In this document: positions 17,372 to 27,728 of the stretch, in pieces
How the letters are laid out: each line of letters starts with the position of its first letter
Position numbering within the stretch: the stretch's first letter is position 1
The notes under the pieces: generated by a model
What the model saw: only the letters and a program-made list of their open reading frames with translations
Databases searched by the model: none
What the model was told of the DNA's origin: nothing
Program-made: the position numbers and the translations under genes
Assembly: GCF_900104535.1 (NCBI RefSeq)
Contig: NZ_LT629710.1
Span: 1,364,001 to 1,428,000, forward strand
Reading direction: 5' to 3'
Length of the DNA: 64,000 nt
Source of the DNA: Nakamurella panacisegetis
Lineage (GTDB): Bacteria > Actinomycetota > Actinomycetes > Mycobacteriales > Nakamurellaceae

Positions 17372-18361
17372 ATGCCCAACCCTGATCTGCGAAGACTCGG
17401 CAACTCCGGCCTTGCGGTGTCGGCCACCGGCCTCGGCTGCAACAATCTGGGTCGAACCGGCACGGTGACGGCCGACCTCGGCCCGTCCCGGGCGGTGGTC
17501 GACGCCGCGATCGACGCCGGCATCACGCTGTTCGACGTGGCCGACATCTACGGCGCCGAACCGGGCGTGAGCGAAGCGATCCTCGGCATCGCGCTGGGCA
17601 AACGCCGGGACCGGGTCGTGCTGGCCACCAAGTTCGGGATGGACGCCAAGGGCGCCAACGGCCCCGACGACGGCGCGCGCGGCTCCCGGCGGTACATCAA
17701 GCAAGCCGTCGAGGCATCGCTGCGCCGGTTGAAGACCGATTGGATCGACCTGTACCAGTTGCACCAGCCGGACCCGCTGACCCCGCTGGAGGAAACCCTG
17801 TCTGCGCTCGACGATCTCGTTCGTTCGGGCCAGGTGAGATACATCGGGCACTCCAACTTCGCCGCCTGGCAGCTGGCCGACGCCGCCGCTCTGGCCCGGG
17901 CGGCCCATTCCACACCCTTTATCAGTGCGCAGAACGAATATTCACTCCTTCGGCGAGAAATCGAGCCGGAATTGATTCCGGCCGCGGCGCATTTCGGTGT
18001 CGGGATTCTCCCTTTCTTTCCGTTGGCCAACGGGTTGCTCACCGGGAAGTTCCGGAAGGCGGAACAAGCACCCCCCGGAACTCGGCTCACGGATCTGAAG
18101 CCGCACCTGCTGGACGAGGCACCGTGGGCCGCCGTGGAGCAACTGGCCGACTTCGCCGCTCACCGTGACCTCAGCATGGTGGAGGTGGCCTTCGGGTGGC
18201 TGCTCGCGCAGCCGATGGTGTCGTCGGTCATCGCCGGAGCGACCAGACCGGAGCAGGTGGTGGCCAACGCCGCCGCCGCGAACCGATGGACCCCCACCCC
18301 GTCGGACCTGGCCGAGATCGACACGATCTTCCCGCCGGGCGGCACGCCCGGCCGGCCGTAG
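17372..18361 (+). CDS. Aldo/keto reductase
   Basis: 329 aa TIM-barrel NADPH-dependent oxidoreductase. The catalytic residues are visible: Asp and Tyr in LFDVADIYGAEPGVSE, Lys in VLATKFGM, and His in LYQLHQPDP. The C-terminal cofactor motif is SSVIAGATRPEQV. The substrate (aldehyde, ketone or sugar) is unknown. The ATG at 17372 is set by the TACGCT box 7 nt before it. It is divergent from the UDP-glucose dehydrogenase; the 81-nt gap holds both promoters. Confidence 0.92.
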   Translation: MPNPDLRRLGNSGLAVSATGLGCNNLGRTGTVTADLGPSRAVVDAAIDAGITLFDVADIYGAEPGVSEAILGIALGKRRDRVVLATKFGMDAKGANGPDDGARGSRRYIKQAVEASLRRLKTDWIDLYQLHQPDPLTPLEETLSALDDLVRSGQVRYIGHSNFAAWQLADAAALARAAHSTPFISAQNEYSLLRREIEPELIPAAAHFGVGILPFFPLANGLLTGKFRKAEQAPPGTRLTDLKPHLLDEAPWAAVEQLADFAAHRDLSMVEVAFGWLLAQPMVSSVIAGATRPEQVVANAAAANRWTPTPSDLAEIDTIFPPGGTPGRP

Positions 18362-18487
18362 TCGCCCTGGACCCGGGGGCCCGGCGCGGGGTTGCCACTT
18401 TCGTCCGGTTCGACATCGTGACGTACTCTCAGGGCTCCAGTCGGCGTGGCATCACGTCGTTCATGGCTGCGCATGGTAGGGGGAACG

Positions 18488-19843
18488 ATGTCGGTGCCGG
18501 TGGCTGCAAAGAGGCGACGGGTGGTGACCGGACGCACTGTCCCCGGCTCCGGCCGCGGCCTGCTCACCCTGTTGATGGTGGTTGCACTGACTCTGGCCGC
18601 CGCCGTGTCGGCCCCCGCATCATCGGCCGCCACCACGACCGTCAGCCCGATCGGCGGGGCCGCCCCCTTCGGGGCGACCTCCCTACGGTACGGCCATCAC
18701 CTGGCCGCCGGCGGCCAGCTGGCATCGCCCAATCGGTTCGTCACTATGCGGATGCAGACCAATGGACAACTCACCGTCTGGGCCGGTGGCCGGCAGTACT
18801 GGACGTCCGGCACCAGCGGCCAGGGCAACTACGCCCAGGTCGAGAGGAACGGCTACCTGCAGATCCACAACCGGGTCGGCCGGGTGTTGTGGAGTTCGCA
18901 CACGGCCGGCACCGGGAACGTGCTCTACGTCCTGAACAGCGGAAACGTCGTCATCCAGACGTCGGCCCGGAGGGTCGCCTGGCAGACGTCGACACGGGCC
19001 TCGGAACTGGACGCCGCCCAGACCCTCAGTTCCGGCCAAGCCCTGTTCGGACCAGGCGGTGAGCAACTGATCATGGGATCGGACGGCAACCTCGTCCTGC
19101 ACCGGGGCAGCCCGATTGTCTGGAGCACCGGCACCGCTGGTCATCGAGGAGCCCGCCTGGTACTGACGAAGACCGGCAACCTCGTGCTCTACAGCACCAC
19201 CAACCGTGTGCTGTGGACCAGCGGAACGGGCAACATCGGGGCCAGGGCCCGGCTGGTGCTCCGATCCGACGGTCATCTGGTCTTCCAGTCGGCGGCCGGT
19301 GTCGTGCGGTGGGATCCGTTCGCCAAGCCGGCCCCGCTGACCGCGGCCGACTACGCGAGCCGGCTATTGGCCATGTGGGGCGGCAAGGTCACCGGACTGC
19401 CCGGAGCCAAGAGCGATCTACTGGCGACCAGCCGCGGCCAGACCATCCGCAACAGTGACTCGTGCGGCAACACCGTCCGGGTGGACATCCGGGTGGTGCG
19501 GTTCCTGTACACCGCGACGTCGAAGTACAAGATCAAGATCAACAACATCATCACCGGTCACGGCTGCGACTCGGCCCAGCACCCCAAGGGTCGATCCACC
19601 GATCTCGGGGGCGCCTGGAACCTGACCACGGGAGCCTTCACCAGCTTCGGCGGCTACTGGGGTGCGAACAACTACGCGGTCGACCGCGAGTTCGCCGTCT
19701 ACGCCTCCAGCATCCTGCCGAACGGGTCCGGTCTCGGGCAGAGCACCTGCCGGGGTACCTCATCGGCTCGGCTGCGGGCCGGCGTGCAGTTCTTCGCCGA
19801 CGCGTGCAACCACCAGCACGTCCAGGTGCAGCCCAGCCGCTGA
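18488..19843 (+). CDS. Secreted B-lectin protein with C-terminal M15-like peptidase domain
   Basis: 451 aa. A signal peptide (hydrophobic core LLTLLMVVALTLAAAV, cleavage near SAPASSAA) points to export. Two bulb-type mannose-lectin regions follow; repeated QxDxNxV-like strands are seen as MGSDGNLVLHRG, LTKTGNLVLYS and LRSDGHLVFQ, usually sugar-binding. From about residue 300 comes a different domain with His365, Asp372 (HPKGRSTDLGG) and an HxH at 442-444, matching the zinc pattern of M15 (VanY/D,D-carboxypeptidase-type) enzymes. It may bind and trim cell wall. AGGGGG just upstream supports the ATG at 18488; 18446 is an alternative. Confidence 0.75.
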   Translation: MSVPVAAKRRRVVTGRTVPGSGRGLLTLLMVVALTLAAAVSAPASSAATTTVSPIGGAAPFGATSLRYGHHLAAGGQLASPNRFVTMRMQTNGQLTVWAGGRQYWTSGTSGQGNYAQVERNGYLQIHNRVGRVLWSSHTAGTGNVLYVLNSGNVVIQTSARRVAWQTSTRASELDAAQTLSSGQALFGPGGEQLIMGSDGNLVLHRGSPIVWSTGTAGHRGARLVLTKTGNLVLYSTTNRVLWTSGTGNIGARARLVLRSDGHLVFQSAAGVVRWDPFAKPAPLTAADYASRLLAMWGGKVTGLPGAKSDLLATSRGQTIRNSDSCGNTVRVDIRVVRFLYTATSKYKIKINNIITGHGCDSAQHPKGRSTDLGGAWNLTTGAFTSFGGYWGANNYAVDREFAVYASSILPNGSGLGQSTCRGTSSARLRAGVQFFADACNHQHVQVQPSR

Positions 19844-19920
19844 GGTACCCGTTCGATCGCCGACGACGGCACGGAGAGCTGACGGCCATCCGCCCGCAGC
19901 GGAGTTCTGGACGGCGCACG

Positions 19921-19966
19921 ACCCGACGGTCGGTGCGGTGACCCAACGGTCGGTGCGGTGACCCGA
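19921..19966. repeat. 20-nt duplication in convergent gap
   Basis: Two adjacent copies of ACCCGACGGTCGGTGCGGTG (one mismatch), plus the start of a third, lie between the lectin gene and the convergent membrane glycosyltransferase-like gene. Confidence 0.8.
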
Positions 19967-20001
19967 CCCACGTGGTCCGTGGTCGGATCACCGCTCGCGC
20001 G

Positions 20002-22131
20002 TCACGAGCCGGGCAGCAACTGCGGGAACGGCGCAGTGTTCAGCGGGGTGACCTGACCGTTGCTCTGCAGGGTGCCGAGCCAGAACGAGACCTGCTGCAG
20101 GTTCAGGTTGCTCGGCTTGCGGGAGATGACGCTCTCCCACCGCGAGAAGATCACCTTGCCCAGCGGCTGGTGACCATCGACCGGTCGCGTCCAGGTGACG
20201 GACTCGGGGAAGAACACGACGACCGTGATCGGCCCCTTGCCCTTCCAGTTGGCGGCGATCTGCGCCATGGTGGCCGGCGTGGCCTGGCTGACCGACACCA
20301 CCTTGTCCGAGCACAGCTCCTGGAGGGCCGGGAGCGCGGAGCCCATGATCGGGTACGCCCCGGCCTGGACGATCAGCCCGTCGCCGGACAGCTGACAGAT
20401 CTGATTGACCAGGTCGTACTCACCGACCCCCTCGCGGGAGTCGAACATCGCGCTGCCCCAGTTGGTGGCCGGCTGGATCATGAGAAAGGCGACCACGGCC
20501 ACGCCGACGGCCCGGAACGATGTCCGCGGCAGCCGCATCACCACCGCTCGCAGGGCGAACGCGGCCGCGATCGCCGTCATCGGGATGACAACCGGCAGCA
20601 ACCGGCGGAGGGCCCAGATCTGGTCCGGGGTGATGGCGATCTTGTTCAGGTAGACCAGCCCGACCAGGACCGGCACGGTCCACATGGCCAGCAGTTCCGG
20701 GCGTCGCTTCCGGCAGAACTCCACGGCGACGAGCACGGCGCCGACCAGAGCCGCCCCGACCACGATCCAGCCCAGGTACCAGGCCATCCAGCTGATCGAC
20801 ATCTCGTCATAGCTGCGGGTGCCGTCGATGGCCAGGCCCTCGGACTTCTGCCGCGCGGCCACGGCGCCGACGTAGTCGCCGCCGTCCCGGTTCTTGACGA
20901 AGTGGTCGACCAGCCAGAGCGGACGACTGACCATCACGACGCACCCGATCGCGACAACGACGCCGGCGCCGATGGTCAGGCCCTTCCGGTGATCGGACAT
21001 CCAGACGGCCAGGCGCCCGGTGACCGGCCGCAGCAGGCTCAGTCCGAGACCGAGGGCCAGAACGACCGGTACGGCGGCCAGCACCGGGTAGAGCTCGCCG
21101 GACAGACCGCTGAGGTACTTCGGGCTGTGCACGGCCAGATCGAGCCAACCCAGCGCCCCCGCCGGCACGGCGCCCCAGAGGAAGACGAGCATGGCCAGCC
21201 GGCCCTCGCGTCGGCGGATCGCCGTCACCGGCGCAAGGGCCAGTAGGGCCAACGCCGACAGGACGGCCACCACGGTGAGGCCGCCGTCGATCCGGGCGAT
21301 CATGGTGGCGCCGGCGAATGCCCCGGAGAGCGCGTACAGGCGCAAGCTGCGCTCTCTGATGGCCACCCAGAGGGCGACCGACATGCCGCAGACGAAGATC
21401 AACGCGGTCGGTTCGGTGTAGGGCATCCGGGAGAACGCGGCCAGCGGCATCGTCACGGCGAGCAGCGCCATGGGGGCCAGCGCCCACAGCGGCCCGAGGA
21501 TCCGTCGGGCCAGCGCGTAGACCGAGAGGAGGGCGAGGGCCCCGATCGCCACGTTGCCGGTGAAGACCCCGGCCGCGCCGTGCAGCCAACCGAACACGGC
21601 CAGCCACCCGGGCAGCAGGTCGTTGCCCTGGATGTGGTTGACGGCGCCGGAGTTGCCCTGCAGGAAGTCGGTCATGACGCCGGGAACCTTGGCCGCGAGG
21701 GCCGGCAGGGCAGGGTCGAGGACGACGTCGGGGCTGGCATGATGCATCAGGTACAGGGCCGAGAGGGTGTACTGCGCCGGGTCACGGTCCAGGCCGATCA
21801 TCTGGGCCGTGTGGCCCCGCTGCACCAGGTACCAGGCGATGGCGGTCAGCACCGCGACGCCCGTCCCGACCACGGCCAGACGGTTGACCTCCGGCGATAG
21901 GGGGACGAAGCGACTGGTCAGGATGACCGCGACGACAGCCACCGGGAACACCAGCCAGGGTCGGAACTGACCGGCGAGCAGGGCCACGGACACGACGACC
22001 GACACCGTCAGGAACCACGTCATCAACCGGTCGGGCAAGGTGACGAGGAAGGCGGCCGGTCGCCGGCCGATCACCGGCCGGGGAGCAGGGACCACCGGAT
22101 CCAGCTCGAGGGTGGCCACGGGGCTCGCCAT
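20002..22131 (-). CDS. Polytopic membrane glycosyltransferase-like protein (GT39/GT-C type)
   Basis: 709 aa with roughly 12-13 membrane helices and a soluble C-terminal part from about residue 580. The first outer loop carries Asp residues (GLDRDPAQYTLSALYL), as in GT-C enzymes that take sugar from a polyprenyl-phosphate carrier, and a MPYTEPTALIFVCG motif follows. It probably transfers a sugar to a wall glycan or protein on the outer face, but donor and acceptor are unknown. The ATG at 22131 lacks a good ribosome site; GAGAGC lies nearby. It is convergent with the lectin-peptidase gene, a possible functional partner in the envelope. Confidence 0.72.
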   Translation of the reverse strand: MASPVATLELDPVVPAPRPVIGRRPAAFLVTLPDRLMTWFLTVSVVVSVALLAGQFRPWLVFPVAVVAVILTSRFVPLSPEVNRLAVVGTGVAVLTAIAWYLVQRGHTAQMIGLDRDPAQYTLSALYLMHHASPDVVLDPALPALAAKVPGVMTDFLQGNSGAVNHIQGNDLLPGWLAVFGWLHGAAGVFTGNVAIGALALLSVYALARRILGPLWALAPMALLAVTMPLAAFSRMPYTEPTALIFVCGMSVALWVAIRERSLRLYALSGAFAGATMIARIDGGLTVVAVLSALALLALAPVTAIRRREGRLAMLVFLWGAVPAGALGWLDLAVHSPKYLSGLSGELYPVLAAVPVVLALGLGLSLLRPVTGRLAVWMSDHRKGLTIGAGVVVAIGCVVMVSRPLWLVDHFVKNRDGGDYVGAVAARQKSEGLAIDGTRSYDEMSISWMAWYLGWIVVGAALVGAVLVAVEFCRKRRPELLAMWTVPVLVGLVYLNKIAITPDQIWALRRLLPVVIPMTAIAAAFALRAVVMRLPRTSFRAVGVAVVAFLMIQPATNWGSAMFDSREGVGEYDLVNQICQLSGDGLIVQAGAYPIMGSALPALQELCSDKVVSVSQATPATMAQIAANWKGKGPITVVVFFPESVTWTRPVDGHQPLGKVIFSRWESVISRKPSNLNLQQVSFWLGTLQSNGQVTPLNTAPFPQLLPGS

Positions 22132-22446
22132 ATGGTCAGCTCTCAGATAGGGGACGTCGACCTTGCCAAAATGCCTCCCCAGGCTGTGAATGCCCGGTGG
22201 GAGCCGAAGCCACGCCGAAGCCGCAGCAACTCGGTTCGACGGAATCGCTGCAGGTCAGTGTGGATTCGATGCTGATTCTAGGGGCGGGCGCGCCCGAGTC
22301 GGAAATCCGCGTCCGGCCCTGGCCGCCGCACGGTCACCGGTCGGGGGCCGGACCCGGGCGGATCCCGCACCGCCCGTGGAGCGGATCTTCCGCCGCCCCA
22401 CGGACGATTCTTCGCGGAGATTGCGACCTCGGCCGGCCATGGAGAT
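22132..22446. other. Gene-free gap upstream of the membrane glycosyltransferase-like gene
   Basis: No open frame with a start, ribosome site or family similarity was found on either strand. It should hold the promoter of the minus-strand gene at 22131 (TATCTG lies about 15 nt before its ATG on that strand) and the 3' end of the proline operon. No strong hairpin or repeat was seen. Confidence 0.5.
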
Positions 22447-24072
<1,626 letters not shown>

Positions 24073-24173
24073 GGTGGTCCTCCGGGTGAGACGGGTGGCA
24101 CTGCAGGAGTGAGGCGTGGGGTGAGCGCGTCCGGCCGGTCAGTCGTTGCGGCGGCCACCGGCGGACGCTCGGC

Positions 24174-25112
24174 TCAGGAGCGGGTCAGCATGGCCCGCAG
24201 GAAGAACAGCAGGTTGGCCGGGCGTTCGGCGAGCCGACGGGTGAAGTACCCGTACCAGTCGGATCCGTACGGGACGTAGACCCGGAAGGTCTTGCCCTCG
24301 GCGCGGAGCTTGAGTTGCTCGTCGGCACGGATGCCGAACAGCATCTGGTGTTCGTAGGTGTCGGTACCACGGCCGTTCTCCTCGGCCAGGGCAGCGGCGA
24401 TCTTGATCATGCGCGGGTCGTGACTGCCGACCATCACGTATCCGTCACCGGCCATCAGCGTCTTCAAACCGCGGACGTAGGCCAGGTCGACCTCGGCCGG
24501 GGTCTGGAATGCGACCTCGGCCGGTTCGTTGTAGGCACCCTTGACCAGCCGGACCCGCGACCCGGGGCCGGTCAGTTGGACGAGATCCTGCTCGCTGCGA
24601 CGCAGCATGGCCTGGATCGCGACCCCGACGTCCGGGTGGTCGGTACGGAGTTCCTTGAGGATCTGCAGGGTGGAGTCGATGGTGGTGTGGTCCTCGATGT
24701 CGAGGTTCATCCGGGCCCCGGCCGCGTACGCCGCATCGGCGATCTTCCGGGCACTGGCCAACGCGTAGGCGTGGCCGTCGGTGCCGGTCAACGCCTGTCC
24801 GACGGCCGAGAGCTTGACCGACATCTCGGCCCCGTCGGCCAGGCCGGCCTCGCCGAGCGCCGCGATCAGTTCCAGGTAGGCGGCGACCGTGGCGTCGGCC
24901 TGCGCGGTGTCCGTGGTGTCCTCGCCGAGGTGGTCCATGGTCACCTGCAGCCCCTTGGCCCGCAGGTCACGGACGGCCCGGACGGCATCCGCGGTGGTCT
25001 CGCCGGCCACGAACCGGTTGACCACGTCGCGGGTGAGCGGCAGGCGGGTGATCAACTTGCGGACGGATGAACTGGCCGACAGGGCAAGAATCGGCTTGCG
25101 GAGCAGGTACAC
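24174..25112 (-). CDS. pruB: Proline dehydrogenase
   Basis: 312 aa monofunctional FAD enzyme that oxidises L-proline to pyrroline-5-carboxylate and passes electrons to the respiratory chain. The C-terminal motif YVPYGSDWYGYFTRRLAERP is the proline-binding signature; LVKGAYNEP and NLDIEDHTTID carry flavin-site residues. The start is GTG at 25110-25112 with AGGAGTC 6 nt upstream. It is the first gene of the proline operon, with a TetR gene divergent from it. Confidence 0.95.
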   Translation of the reverse strand: MYLLRKPILALSASSSVRKLITRLPLTRDVVNRFVAGETTADAVRAVRDLRAKGLQVTMDHLGEDTTDTAQADATVAAYLELIAALGEAGLADGAEMSVKLSAVGQALTGTDGHAYALASARKIADAAYAAGARMNLDIEDHTTIDSTLQILKELRTDHPDVGVAIQAMLRRSEQDLVQLTGPGSRVRLVKGAYNEPAEVAFQTPAEVDLAYVRGLKTLMAGDGYVMVGSHDPRMIKIAAALAEENGRGTDTYEHQMLFGIRADEQLKLRAEGKTFRVYVPYGSDWYGYFTRRLAERPANLLFFLRAMLTRS

Positions 25113-25125
25113 GGCTTGACTCCTG

Positions 25126-25149
25126 TTAATCGGGCAGCTGTACGATTAG
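25126..25149. promoter_or_regulatory. Candidate TetR operator in proline operon promoter
   Basis: TTAATCG (25126-25132) and CGATTAG (25143-25149) form an inverted repeat, 6 of 7 matching, with a 10-nt spacer. It lies just upstream of the proline dehydrogenase ribosome site and in the shared gap with the TetR gene, a usual place for such an operator. Confidence 0.45.
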
Positions 25150-25233
25150 TCTCAGGGTATCAGCGAGTGGCGGATTCGTCACCAGCGCTGTCCGTCACAC
25201 CATCACGGCGTCACACGCTCATCAGGAGGCGAC

Positions 25234-25848
25234 ATGGGGTCGGACGCCCCGCGCAAGCGGCTGCCGCCCGAGGTCCGGCGCGGCATGCTGCTGGCCGCGG
25301 CCCGGGGCGTGATCGCCGAGCGGGGATTGCACGCCACCACCGTCCGTGACGTGGCGGCGGCCGGCGAGGTCGCCGTGGGCACCGTGACCTATCACTTCTC
25401 GTCCATGGAGGAGGTGCTGGCCGGCGTCCTGGAGAACGAGATGGAGCAGTACTCGGCCGAGATCTGGTCCCGCGCGGCGTCGGCGCCGACCGGGCTGGCC
25501 GGTCTCGGAGTGTTGGTGGACGGCCTGCTCGCCTCCGATGTCCGCACCCACGAGCACTGGAAGCTGTGGCTCGACTTCTGGGCGCTGGCCGCGCACTACC
25601 CCCAGTACGCCTCGTGGCAGTCGCGGGTCTACCGCGACCTGCACCAGCTCACCGCCGACATCCTCCGTCGCGGCCGGGCCGACGGCTCACTGGTGGTCAA
25701 GGACCCGGCCGGCGAGGCGGTCGAGTTCATCGCCCTGCTCGACGGCCTGGTCGTCCAGGCCTACCTGCCCGGTTCACGCCTGTCCCCGGCCCGCGCCCGG
25801 TCTGTCCTGCACAGCTACGTGCGGACCGCGATGACGCGGCACGACTGA
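25234..25848 (+). CDS. TetR-family transcriptional regulator
   Basis: 204 aa, normal TetR length. The N-terminal helix-turn-helix is ATTVRDVAAAGEVAVGTVTY followed by HF. The C-terminal ligand part is helical with LWLDFWALAAHYPQYASW. A CAGGAGG site 4 nt before the ATG sets the start. Being divergent from the proline operon, and with an inverted repeat between them, it probably represses proline breakdown or responds to a related metabolite; the ligand is inferred, not shown. Confidence 0.92.
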   Translation: MGSDAPRKRLPPEVRRGMLLAAARGVIAERGLHATTVRDVAAAGEVAVGTVTYHFSSMEEVLAGVLENEMEQYSAEIWSRAASAPTGLAGLGVLVDGLLASDVRTHEHWKLWLDFWALAAHYPQYASWQSRVYRDLHQLTADILRRGRADGSLVVKDPAGEAVEFIALLDGLVVQAYLPGSRLSPARARSVLHSYVRTAMTRHD

Positions 25849-25879
25849 GCCGTCAGGAGCCCGCGCGGGTCCGGGGCGC

Positions 25880-25885
25880 TAGCCT
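25880..25885 (+). promoter_or_regulatory. -10 box (TAGCCT) of leaderless SDR gene
   Basis: TAGCCT lies 7 nt before the ATG at 25893; no ribosome site is present. Confidence 0.5.
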
Positions 25886-25892
25886 GCGGACC

Positions 25893-26654
25893 ATGCAGAT
25901 CAACGGGATTTCGGCCATCGTGACCGGGGCGGCATCCGGCTTGGGCGCGGCCACCGCGCAGGCTCTTCTCGACGGTGGGGCGCGCGTCGTCGGGATCGAC
26001 CTGGCCGCCGGGTGGGAACGGGCCGGGCAACCGCCGGCGGGCCTCACCCCGATCAGCGGTGACGTCCGGGAACCCGATGACGTGGCGGCGGCGGTGGCGG
26101 CGGCCACCGAGGCCGGTCCGTTGCGGATGGCGGTCAACTGCGCCGGCATCGTCGCCGGCGCGCGGATCCTCTCCCGCAAGGGGGTGCACGACCTGGAGGC
26201 CTTCAGCCGAGTGATCACGATCAACCTGATCGGCACGTTCAACGTGCTGCGACTGGCCGCCGAGGGCATCGCGGCAACCGAACCGTACGACGATGCCGGC
26301 AGCCGCGGGCTGATCGTGAACACCGCGTCGGTGGCCGCCTTCGACGGCCAGATCGGGCAGATCGCCTACGCAGCCTCGAAAGGTGGGGTCGCGGCGATGA
26401 CGCTGCCCGCGGCCCGGGACCTCGCCCAGTACGGCATCCGCGTCATGACCATCGCGCCCGGTGTGCTCGACACCCCGATGATGGCCGCCGTGACCGACGA
26501 GTTCCGCGAGGCCCTGGTGGCCAACGTCCCGTTCCCGGCCCGGTTCGGCCGGCCGGACGAGTACGCCGCGCTGGTCGCGTCGATCGCCGCCCAGGACTAC
26601 TTGAACGGCGAGGTCATCCGGCTCGACGGGGCCCTGCGGATGCCGCCTCGCTGA
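25893..26654 (+). CDS. SDR dehydrogenase, 3-hydroxyacyl-CoA dehydrogenase type II-like
   Basis: 253 aa classical SDR. The cofactor loop is VTGAASGLG; the active site has Ser in NTASVAAFDGQ and YAASK. The FDGQIGQIAYAASKGGVAAMT stretch, broken here only by normal spacing, and ARFGRPDEYA resemble the HSD17B10-type enzymes that oxidise short branched 3-hydroxyacyl-CoAs in isoleucine and fatty-acid breakdown. The substrate is inferred from these motifs. The start is the ATG at 25893 with the TAGCCT box; the longer upstream frame lies in the TetR gene and is spurious. Confidence 0.88.
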   Translation: MQINGISAIVTGAASGLGAATAQALLDGGARVVGIDLAAGWERAGQPPAGLTPISGDVREPDDVAAAVAAATEAGPLRMAVNCAGIVAGARILSRKGVHDLEAFSRVITINLIGTFNVLRLAAEGIAATEPYDDAGSRGLIVNTASVAAFDGQIGQIAYAASKGGVAAMTLPAARDLAQYGIRVMTIAPGVLDTPMMAAVTDEFREALVANVPFPARFGRPDEYAALVASIAAQDYLNGEVIRLDGALRMPPR

Positions 26655-26658
26655 GCCG

Positions 26659-26706
26659 CCCGGCCGAACCAACCGAAGAGGATCGGACGGCTCAGGTTCG
26701 GCCGGG
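26659..26706. terminator. Bidirectional terminator-like hairpin
   Basis: CCCGGCCGAACC (26659-26670) and its exact complement (26695-26706) flank 24 nt that contain a smaller CCGA/TCGG stem. It sits between two convergent genes. No T-run is present on either side. Confidence 0.6.
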
Positions 26707-26720
26707 ACCGGCGCCAAAGG

Positions 26721-27695
26721 TCAGAAGCCGGCCACGGCATGCGGGACGTACGGCTCCTCGAGGCGGGCGATCTCGTCGTCGGACAATGAGACATCCACCG
26801 CGGCAACCGCATCGGTGAGGTGCTGGATCTTCGTCGCCCCGACGATGGGCGCCGAGACGGCCGGCTTGGCCAGCATCCAGGCCAGGGCGACCTGGGCCCG
26901 CGACAACCCGCGCTCGGCCGCGATCTCGGCCACGCGCTCCACGATGACCCGGTCGGAAGAGGCCGTGTCGTAGAGGGTCCGGCCGAAGAGGTCGGTCTCC
27001 GAGCGCGACGTCGACGTCTCCCACGGACGGGTCAGCTTGCCGCGCGCGAGCGGGCTCCACGGGATCACGCCGATCCCCTGGTCCAGACACAGCGCGTGCA
27101 TCTCCCGTTCCTCCTCACGGTTGAGCAGGTTGTAGTGGTCCTGCATGGAGACGAACCGCGTCCAGCCGTTCGCATCGGCCGTGTACAGGGCCTGGCTGAA
27201 CTGCCAGGCGAACATCGAGGAGGCGCCGAGATACCTGGCCTTGCCGGCCTTCACCACATCGTGCAGCGCCTCCAGCGTCTCCTCGATCGGCACCGACGGA
27301 TCCCAGCGGTGGATCTGGTACAGGTCGACGTAGTCGGTGCCGAGGCGGGTCAGGCTGGCGTCGATGGCCGACATGATCGCCTTGCGGGACAGTCCGGCAC
27401 CGTTCGGCCCGGGCGCCATCCGGCCGTGCACCTTGGTGGCGATGACGAGTTCGTCGCGGTTCCCGAACTCGGCCAGGCCGCGGCCGACGATCTCCTCGCT
27501 GGATCCGTCGGAGTACACGTTCGCCGTGTCGAAGAAGTTGATCCCGGCGTCCAGCGCCGCTTTCAGGAACGGCCGGCTCTCCGGCTCCGACAGGGTCCAG
27601 GCGTGATTGCCCCGGCCCGGCTCGCCGTAGCTCATGCAGCCCAAGCAGATTCGCGAGACATCCAGCCCGGTCGAACCGAGTTTGGTGTATTCCAC
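26721..27695 (-). CDS. Aldo/keto reductase, YajO/general stress type
   Basis: 324 aa. Catalytic Asp and Tyr lie in FFDTANVYSDGSSEEIVG, Lys in VIATKVHG and His in LYQIHRWDP. The family start MEYTKLGSTGLDVSRICLG and the C-terminal SAPIVGATKIQHLTD cofactor site are complete. It reduces an unknown carbonyl with NADPH. The GTG start at 27693-27695 is supported by AGAGGA 7 nt upstream. It is not closely related to the reductase at 17372 beyond the family. Confidence 0.92.
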   Translation of the reverse strand: MEYTKLGSTGLDVSRICLGCMSYGEPGRGNHAWTLSEPESRPFLKAALDAGINFFDTANVYSDGSSEEIVGRGLAEFGNRDELVIATKVHGRMAPGPNGAGLSRKAIMSAIDASLTRLGTDYVDLYQIHRWDPSVPIEETLEALHDVVKAGKARYLGASSMFAWQFSQALYTADANGWTRFVSMQDHYNLLNREEEREMHALCLDQGIGVIPWSPLARGKLTRPWETSTSRSETDLFGRTLYDTASSDRVIVERVAEIAAERGLSRAQVALAWMLAKPAVSAPIVGATKIQHLTDAVAAVDVSLSDDEIARLEEPYVPHAVAGF

Positions 27696-27728
27696 AGCGG
27701 TTTCCTCTCGAGTCGCCGACCGGCTGAG

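Noticed and set aside
25566-25892. Upstream extension of the SDR gene at 25893
   Set aside because: It lies inside the TetR gene in another frame and has no similarity to SDR proteins.
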